Positions 6,975 to 10,404 of a stretch of DNA of 10,404 bases are shown in pieces. The stretch covers positions 1 to 10,404 of the forward strand of contig DGTW01000095.1 of NCBI GenBank assembly GCA_002393835.1, in the 5' to 3' direction. Source of the stretch: Treponema sp. UBA4326 (GTDB taxonomy: Bacteria; Spirochaetota; Spirochaetia; Treponematales; Treponemataceae). Position numbers and translations under genes: made by a program. The notes beneath the pieces are model-generated. The model saw only the letters and a list, made by a program, of their open reading frames with translations, was not told where the DNA came from and did no database searches. Numbering within the stretch: position 1 is the first letter of the stretch; each line of letters begins with the position of its first letter.

Positions 6975-7002
6975 AGTATATTGCAACGAAAAATTTTGCC
7001 AA
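6975..7002 (-). promoter_or_regulatory. Promoter for the GGDEF gene, sharing its -35 with the FHA promoter
   Basis: On the minus strand the -35 is TTGGCA (6997-7002) and the -10 is TATACT (6975-6980), with a 16-bp spacer. The predicted start is near 6968, giving a 17-nt leader without a recognisable Shine-Dalgarno. The -35 hexamer occupies the same bases as the -35 of the divergent promoter. Confidence 0.55.
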
Positions 7003-7024
7003 TACTATTTTTTCATGTTATACT
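6996..7024 (+). promoter_or_regulatory. Promoter for the FHA-phosphatase unit, predicted leaderless
   Basis: The -35 is TTGCCA (6996-7001) and the -10 is TATACT (7019-7024), separated by 17 bp; both hexamers are close to consensus. Counting from the -10 places +1 at about 7031, the A of the FHA start codon. The bases between (TTTTTT) contain no ribosome-binding site, so the transcript is predicted to be leaderless. Confidence 0.6.
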
Positions 7025-7030
7025 TTTTTT

Positions 7031-7378
7031 ATGGCAAACGATACTACTATTGCAATGACCAGCCCTGTGGGGCAGCATTTGGAGAAGGTGGCCGAAGGTT
7101 CTCCTGTCTCATACCTAATCTTCAACCAAAAGAAAATCAGTCTTGTGGCAAAAATGACAATCGGCCGCTCACCAGACTGCTCAATCGTAATCGACAATAA
7201 ACTGGCCAGCCGCTTTCATGCCTCCATTCAGAAAATCCGCGACGCTTATTTCCTTAAAGACGAAAAAAGCACCAACGGAACTTTCCTGAACGGCCAGAGG
7301 ATTCCTCCTGACAAATATGTCAAGCTGAATCCAGGCGACAAAATCACCGTGGGTGCGGCGACTTTCGTAATGTCATAA
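7031..7378 (+). CDS. FHA-domain phosphothreonine-binding protein
   Basis: This 115-residue cytoplasmic protein is essentially one FHA domain after a short N-terminal tail rich in Thr/Ser (TT at 5-6, T10, S11). Hallmarks are TIGRSPDCSIVI (43-54, G45 R46), the phosphopeptide-contacting SRFH (60-63) and STNGTFLNG (80-88, N82 G83). Then LNPGDKITVG closes the sandwich. FHA domains bind phosphothreonine peptides, so this is the likely reader or substrate of the Ser/Thr kinase encoded two genes downstream. An N-terminal Thr could be the phosphorylated residue, as in small mycobacterial FHA adaptors (inference). The start at 7031 is chosen because the promoter ends there. An alternative Met at codon 9 has no better ribosome-binding site. 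The stop codon directly abuts the next start (TAAATG), so translation of the phosphatase is probably coupled. Confidence 0.93.
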   Translation: MANDTTIAMTSPVGQHLEKVAEGSPVSYLIFNQKKISLVAKMTIGRSPDCSIVIDNKLASRFHASIQKIRDAYFLKDEKSTNGTFLNGQRIPPDKYVKLNPGDKITVGAATFVMS

Positions 7379-8431
7379 ATGGAATTTTTTTTGTCAAATA
7401 TTCAGGCACTCCTAAAAAACTACCTCGATTCTCCCGAACTGCCTTCCCACGAAGCCTTGCTTGCCCTTCTGGAAGGCGGTATTTCTGTCCTTGAAGGAGA
7501 AAATTCAAGCTACAGGCCTTTGGCAGATGACGGAAAAGCCGGGGGACTCTTGGATTTCACCTCAGATGAATTTAAAGACTTCCCCCTGGTTATAGTTCCT
7601 GATTTGCATGGCAGGGGAAAATTCATCCTGGACATACTTAATCTTAAAATCGGGGGAAAAAGCGTTCTTGAGCTTTTGCAGTCTGGCCAGGTTTATGTAC
7701 TTTGTGTCGGGGATATTTTTCACTCGGAAAATCGTGGCCGGGAAAGATGGAAAAAGGCTTTTTTGGAATGTATGGCCGGAAATCTCGTGAACGAAGCCTT
7801 AACTCAGGAAATGAAAGAAAACCTTTCCCTGCTTGAAATGCTCCTTTCGCTAAAATCAGCATTTGCCAGCCATTTTCATATACTGAAGGGAAATCACGAG
7901 AATGTTCTAAATGAAGACTTGCGTCCAAAGCACGGAAATGTTCCCTTCTGTAAATTCTGTGACGAGGGAAACATGGTGAGAGACTTCTTGCAGCACGCCT
8001 ATGACGATTTGATTCTCCATGAGATTTATTGCTTTGAAAACGCCCTTCCGATTTGCGCCGCCTTTAAAAAATGCGTGGTGAGTCATGCAGAGCCTGCGAC
8101 TTTTTTTAGCCGCTCCCAGCTCATAAATTACCATGAGGATTTTTCCATGGTGTCATTTGCCCTGACCTGGACGGCCAACGGGGCTGCCAGTGAGGGCACG
8201 GTGGAGCATTTTTTCAGGGAACTGCTTCCTGAATCTGCTCGGGACATAGCCTGGTATTTTACCGGGCACAGGCCGGTTTTGGGAAAATATGCCCTTCGTC
8301 AGGAAGGCCGCCTGGTGCAGATTCATAATCCCGATGTGGAGCAGGTGGCCCTTGTGCTTCCGGGCAAGAAATTCGAGCCGGAGCGGGATATTGTTGATGT
8401 TGAGAGAAATTTCAGACACGAATTACACTAA
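7379..8431 (+). CDS. PPP-family metallophosphatase (calcineurin-like), probable protein phosphatase
   Basis: This 350-residue protein has the metal-binding blocks of the PPP/metallophosphoesterase fold, in order. VPDLHGRG (73-80, D75 and H77) comes first, then VGDIFHSENRG (110-120, D112) and LKGNHENV (169-176, N172 and H173). VVSHAEPA (233-240, H236) and FTGHRPV (294-300, H297) follow. It likely binds two metal ions and removes phosphate from Ser/Thr proteins. Genomic pairing with FHA and kinase genes suggests it reverses the kinase, but the substrate is inferred. The second block departs from the PPP norm GDxVDRG: it has extra residues and Asn in place of the Asp before RG. The N-terminal 60 residues are helical-looking and unassigned. 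It begins at the base after the FHA stop with no own Shine-Dalgarno, so it relies on coupled translation. Other metallophosphoesterase activities remain possible. Confidence 0.85.
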   Translation: MEFFLSNIQALLKNYLDSPELPSHEALLALLEGGISVLEGENSSYRPLADDGKAGGLLDFTSDEFKDFPLVIVPDLHGRGKFILDILNLKIGGKSVLELLQSGQVYVLCVGDIFHSENRGRERWKKAFLECMAGNLVNEALTQEMKENLSLLEMLLSLKSAFASHFHILKGNHENVLNEDLRPKHGNVPFCKFCDEGNMVRDFLQHAYDDLILHEIYCFENALPICAAFKKCVVSHAEPATFFSRSQLINYHEDFSMVSFALTWTANGAASEGTVEHFFRELLPESARDIAWYFTGHRPVLGKYALRQEGRLVQIHNPDVEQVALVLPGKKFEPERDIVDVERNFRHELH

Positions 8432-8485
8432 TTTAACTAATTTTAATTCGTGTTAATTTGTATAATTCGTTTAATTCGTGTTAAT
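8416..8485. repeat. AT-rich TAATTCGTG repeat cluster with 10-bp inverted repeat
   Basis: A 16-bp unit, TTTAATTCGTGTTAAT, occurs at 8442-8457 and again at 8470-8485 (28-bp period). A partial copy, ATAATTCGT, lies between them at 8462-8470. The reverse complement ACACGAATTA (8416-8425) pairs perfectly with TAATTCGTGT (8444-8453) across an 18-nt loop, overlapping the phosphatase stop codon at 8429-8431. It fills most of the 81-bp phosphatase-kinase spacer. It could be a low-complexity expansion, a regulator-binding cluster or a weak transcript-end structure. No T-run follows. Confidence 0.75.
8461..8466 (+). promoter_or_regulatory. Possible -10 element (TATAAT) for the kinase gene
   Basis: This is a perfect TATAAT within the repeat cluster, but 16-18 bp upstream there is only AT-rich sequence and no good -35. 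Predicted +1 is near 8473, giving a leader of about 40 nt that includes the kinase ribosome-binding site. In such AT-rich DNA the match may be chance. If real, the kinase could be expressed separately from the FHA and phosphatase genes. Confidence 0.3.
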
Positions 8486-8512
8486 CTGTGGTTAAAACTA
8501 TAGGAGACAATA

Positions 8513-10186
8513 ATGGCAGAGAACCTTCCTCAGATGATTGGTAAGTATCGCATTATGGGCCTGGTCGCCAAGGGCGGCATGGGGGCGGTTTATAAGGCCG
8601 TACACCCGACCTTAAAACGCATGGTCATCTTAAAAAAACTCACGATTAAGGGAAACGCCACGATTCGGGAGCGATTCAAGCGGGAGGCTCAGATTCTCCT
8701 GGACATGCAGAGCCCCTATATCGTGCATCTCTTTGATTATTTCGTCGAGGGAAACAGCCACTATATTGTAGAAGAATTCGTTGACGGCCTTTCCCTGGCT
8801 CAGGTAATCGAAAAACAGGTGTCGCTGGGGACAGAACTTTCGCTTTTGGTCTTTCTTGACGCCTGCTATGCTCTTAAATTTGCCCATGCCCGGGGAATCG
8901 TCCACAGGGACATAAAGCCGGGGAACATTCTTATCAGCCGCAGGGCAGAGGTAAAGCTTGCTGACTTCGGTATTGCGGCCAGCGACGACATTGAGGAAAT
9001 TGCGGTTACAAAATCAGAGCGGATTGTCACCAAGGTTGCGGAGGATGTCACCCAGACTGGAGTCACTTTGGGAACCCCGGCCTACATGAGTCCTGAGCAG
9101 ATTATGGATTCCCGTTCTGTTGACAACCGGGCTGATATTTATTCCATGGGCGTCATGCTTTATGAAATGCTCACGGGCACTAAGCCTTTTGCTTCGACAA
9201 TCAGCGAGGAAAATCTTCAGAAAATTCGGAAGGGAAAATACATAAATCCCCGGAAGATTGACCATTCAATTCCCCCGGTGATTTGCCGCATGATAAAAAA
9301 AATGCTCAAGGGTAATCCCGAAAAACGCTATAAGTCCATTGATTCGGTAATAAAGATCATAAAGGATTACCTGCGAGATTACGACACTCATGCGATTAGA
9401 ATTTCCCTGGCGCAAATCATCCTTTCAAAGAATCAGTTCATCATTCCTGAATTTGAAAAGAAAAGCCGGCTTGGAGTTAAAATTGCCAGTTATGCAGCCA
9501 CGGCCCTTGTAGTGGGTATACTGGCCCTCTATGCCTGGAACGCTGGAATTTTCCATGCTTCAGTTTTGAGTCCCTGGTACAAGCCTGTCACGCTAAATTT
9601 GATTACCCCTGTGGCAGGAGTTCAGAACAATATCTATGGGCTTGATATACCGGTAAAGGCATATTTCTTTGACGAAAGCGATCCTGATTTGCCGGAAGTC
9701 GGGGGCAGTCGCCGGGATTTCAAGAATTCAGAGGGAATAGTCACCAGAACGAAATCCGGAAAGCGAATCTCGGCTTCATCTGCCCAGAACATAAAATATC
9801 TTACGACCAAGCCTGTTTACCTGAAGGACGGACTTTACAGAGTCAAGATTCTCATCGGTTCCTATGTGATGTGGTCAACTTTTGTGATGAAGGGCGACAG
9901 CGTCAATTTGAATTTCGACAATCTTCAGAAAAGTGACCGTCAGGTTACGGTGCAGACCAGGGCTTTTGACTCAGAAACTGGCGAGATTCTTACAGGAAAG
10001 ACGGCCTTTACCCTGCTTTATAAGGGAAAATATGTCCTTTTCAGTCAGGTGCCGCCCCAGGAGCTTGTTAGCGGAAAAGTGATGAAAATCCACGCCGACT
10101 GCCCCGGCTACAAGACAAAAGAATTCAGCATGATAGTAGACTGGTATCAGGACACCCTGTTCGTAAATGCCGGCATGGAAAAATAA
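8513..10186 (+). CDS. Membrane-anchored Hanks-type Ser/Thr protein kinase, non-PASTA ectodomain
   Basis: This 557-residue protein has an N-terminal kinase domain (about 12-285). The glycine loop is VAKGGMGAVYKA (18-29), the ATP lysine is in VILKK (38-42, probably K41) and the helix-C Glu is E58. The catalytic loop is HRDIKPGN (131-138; D133, K135, N138), DFG is 151-153, and GTPAYMSPEQ (187-196) is the substrate/APE region. DIYSMGVMLYEMLTG (208-222) belongs to the C-lobe. All catalytic residues are present, so it should be active. The stretch between DFG and GTP is about 33 residues with several Thr, slightly long, and is the likely autophosphorylation site. One membrane span is at about 325-347. 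The remaining 210 residues should lie outside the cytoplasm. They lack PASTA repeats and show beta-rich segments resembling PEGA modules (for example LKDGLYRVKILIGSY, 437-451). The strong AGGAG at 8502-8506 fixes the start. It closes the FHA-phosphatase-kinase cluster. Confidence 0.95.
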   Translation: MAENLPQMIGKYRIMGLVAKGGMGAVYKAVHPTLKRMVILKKLTIKGNATIRERFKREAQILLDMQSPYIVHLFDYFVEGNSHYIVEEFVDGLSLAQVIEKQVSLGTELSLLVFLDACYALKFAHARGIVHRDIKPGNILISRRAEVKLADFGIAASDDIEEIAVTKSERIVTKVAEDVTQTGVTLGTPAYMSPEQIMDSRSVDNRADIYSMGVMLYEMLTGTKPFASTISEENLQKIRKGKYINPRKIDHSIPPVICRMIKKMLKGNPEKRYKSIDSVIKIIKDYLRDYDTHAIRISLAQIILSKNQFIIPEFEKKSRLGVKIASYAATALVVGILALYAWNAGIFHASVLSPWYKPVTLNLITPVAGVQNNIYGLDIPVKAYFFDESDPDLPEVGGSRRDFKNSEGIVTRTKSGKRISASSAQNIKYLTTKPVYLKDGLYRVKILIGSYVMWSTFVMKGDSVNLNFDNLQKSDRQVTVQTRAFDSETGEILTGKTAFTLLYKGKYVLFSQVPPQELVSGKVMKIHADCPGYKTKEFSMIVDWYQDTLFVNAGMEK

Positions 10187-10306
10187 AGTTCCTACAGGAG
10201 GTAGGAAAAAAGCAAAGAGAGAATTTTCTGCAAGAAAATTCTCGTACGAATCCAAAAATCCATGGATGGATTTTTGGTTCGGAAAATGCCGGAATGGAAA
10301 AATAAA
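10159..10306. repeat. Imperfect duplication of the kinase 3' end flanking a hairpin block
   Basis: Bases 10165-10187 (last kinase codons and stop) recur at 10284-10306 with one change in 23 positions (C to A). The similarity extends upstream through GTTCG at 10159-10163 and 10277-10281, with a one-base indel and a neighbouring substitution. The offset is 119 bp. The intervening block holds the three hairpins described separately. The second copy is not part of a recognisable gene. The arrangement is what would be left by insertion of a small palindromic element with partial duplication, or by slippage. Confidence 0.8.
10191..10280. repeat. Cluster of three adjacent perfect hairpins downstream of the kinase
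   Basis: Hairpin 1: CCTAC (10191-10195) and GTAGG (10201-10205) with a 5-nt loop. Hairpin 2: GAGAATTTTCT (10219-10229) and AGAAAATTCTC (10233-10243), 11 perfect pairs with a GCA loop. Hairpin 3: CCAAAAATCCAT (10252-10263) and ATGGATTTTTGG (10266-10277), 12 perfect pairs. It is extended by GAA/TTC (10248-10250 with 10278-10280) around a one-base bulge. Hairpin 3 has an A-tract/stem/T-tract layout and could act as a weak bidirectional terminator, but none has a T-run outside the stem. The block resembles a REP- or MITE-like palindromic unit. Confidence 0.8.
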
Positions 10307-10378
10307 ACTTGTCAGGACATGGAGCAGGGCAAGGGCATTATATTTGACTTTGTATCAAAAATGGCGCGAAGGAGCAAA

Positions 10379-10404
10379 ATGGCTTACAAAAACACTCGTT
10401 TTGT
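10379..10404 (+). CDS. Start of a downstream gene, truncated by the window edge
   Basis: An AAGGAG ribosome-binding site at 10369-10374 precedes an ATG at 10379 with 4-nt spacing. The frame then reads M-A-Y-K-N-T-R-F to the end of the window. Eight codons are too few to identify the product. An upstream ATG at 10361 lies before the ribosome-binding site and is less likely. A possible -10, TATATT, lies at 10339-10344 without a clear -35. Confidence 0.5.

Noticed and set aside
6718..7200. Plus-strand open frame running from inside the GGDEF gene into the FHA gene
   Set aside because: It is antisense to the GGDEF coding region and out of frame with the FHA domain, with a composition unlike a real protein.
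1..10404. CRISPR array, tRNA, rRNA or insertion-sequence transposase
   Set aside because: No regularly spaced identical repeats of CRISPR length, no cloverleaf with CCA-type end, and no transposase motifs were found on either strand.

Overview
The window looks like a chromosomal segment from a host-associated anaerobic bacterium, most likely a spirochete of the Treponema type. That assignment is an inference from three things: BspA-type leucine-rich-repeat proteins with a Treponema-like C-terminal tail, a soluble sensor-GGDEF protein, and a serine/threonine kinase/FHA/phosphatase cluster. No rRNA, tRNA or other marker gene is present to confirm it.

Layout. (1) Positions 1-1817 hold a 5'-truncated BspA-like LRR protein followed by a smaller LRR_5-like protein. 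(2) Positions 1914-4257 hold two overlapping, very AT-rich genes: an ABC-type AAA ATPase with all diagnostic motifs, then a Cys4/HNH nuclease. The pair resembles the PtuA/PtuB arrangement of Septu anti-phage systems and is the most likely defence module here. (3) Positions 4330-6951, minus strand, hold a NifS/IscS-class cysteine desulfurase and a PAS-like/GAF/GGDEF diguanylate cyclase. (4) Positions 7031-10186, plus strand, hold an FHA-domain protein, a PPP-family metallophosphatase and a membrane-anchored Hanks-type Ser/Thr kinase. (5) Positions 10187-10404 hold a cluster of perfect hairpins, a partial copy of the kinase 3' end, and the first codons of another gene.

How the genes fit together. 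The left third (1 to about 4260) is accessory in character: repetitive surface-type protein, defence-type pair, low GC. It meets higher-GC, housekeeping-like DNA at the convergent junction 4258-4329. On the right, kinase, phosphatase and phosphopeptide reader form a compact phospho-signalling unit. The FHA and phosphatase genes abut directly (TAAATG). The kinase follows after an 81-bp AT-rich spacer built from short repeats. The 79-bp region between the cyclase gene and the FHA gene appears to carry two divergent sigma70-type promoters sharing one -35 heptamer. The FHA promoter lies so close to its ATG that the mRNA may be leaderless. A similar arrangement is seen at the desulfurase gene.

All functional calls are from motif reading only; no homology search was run.
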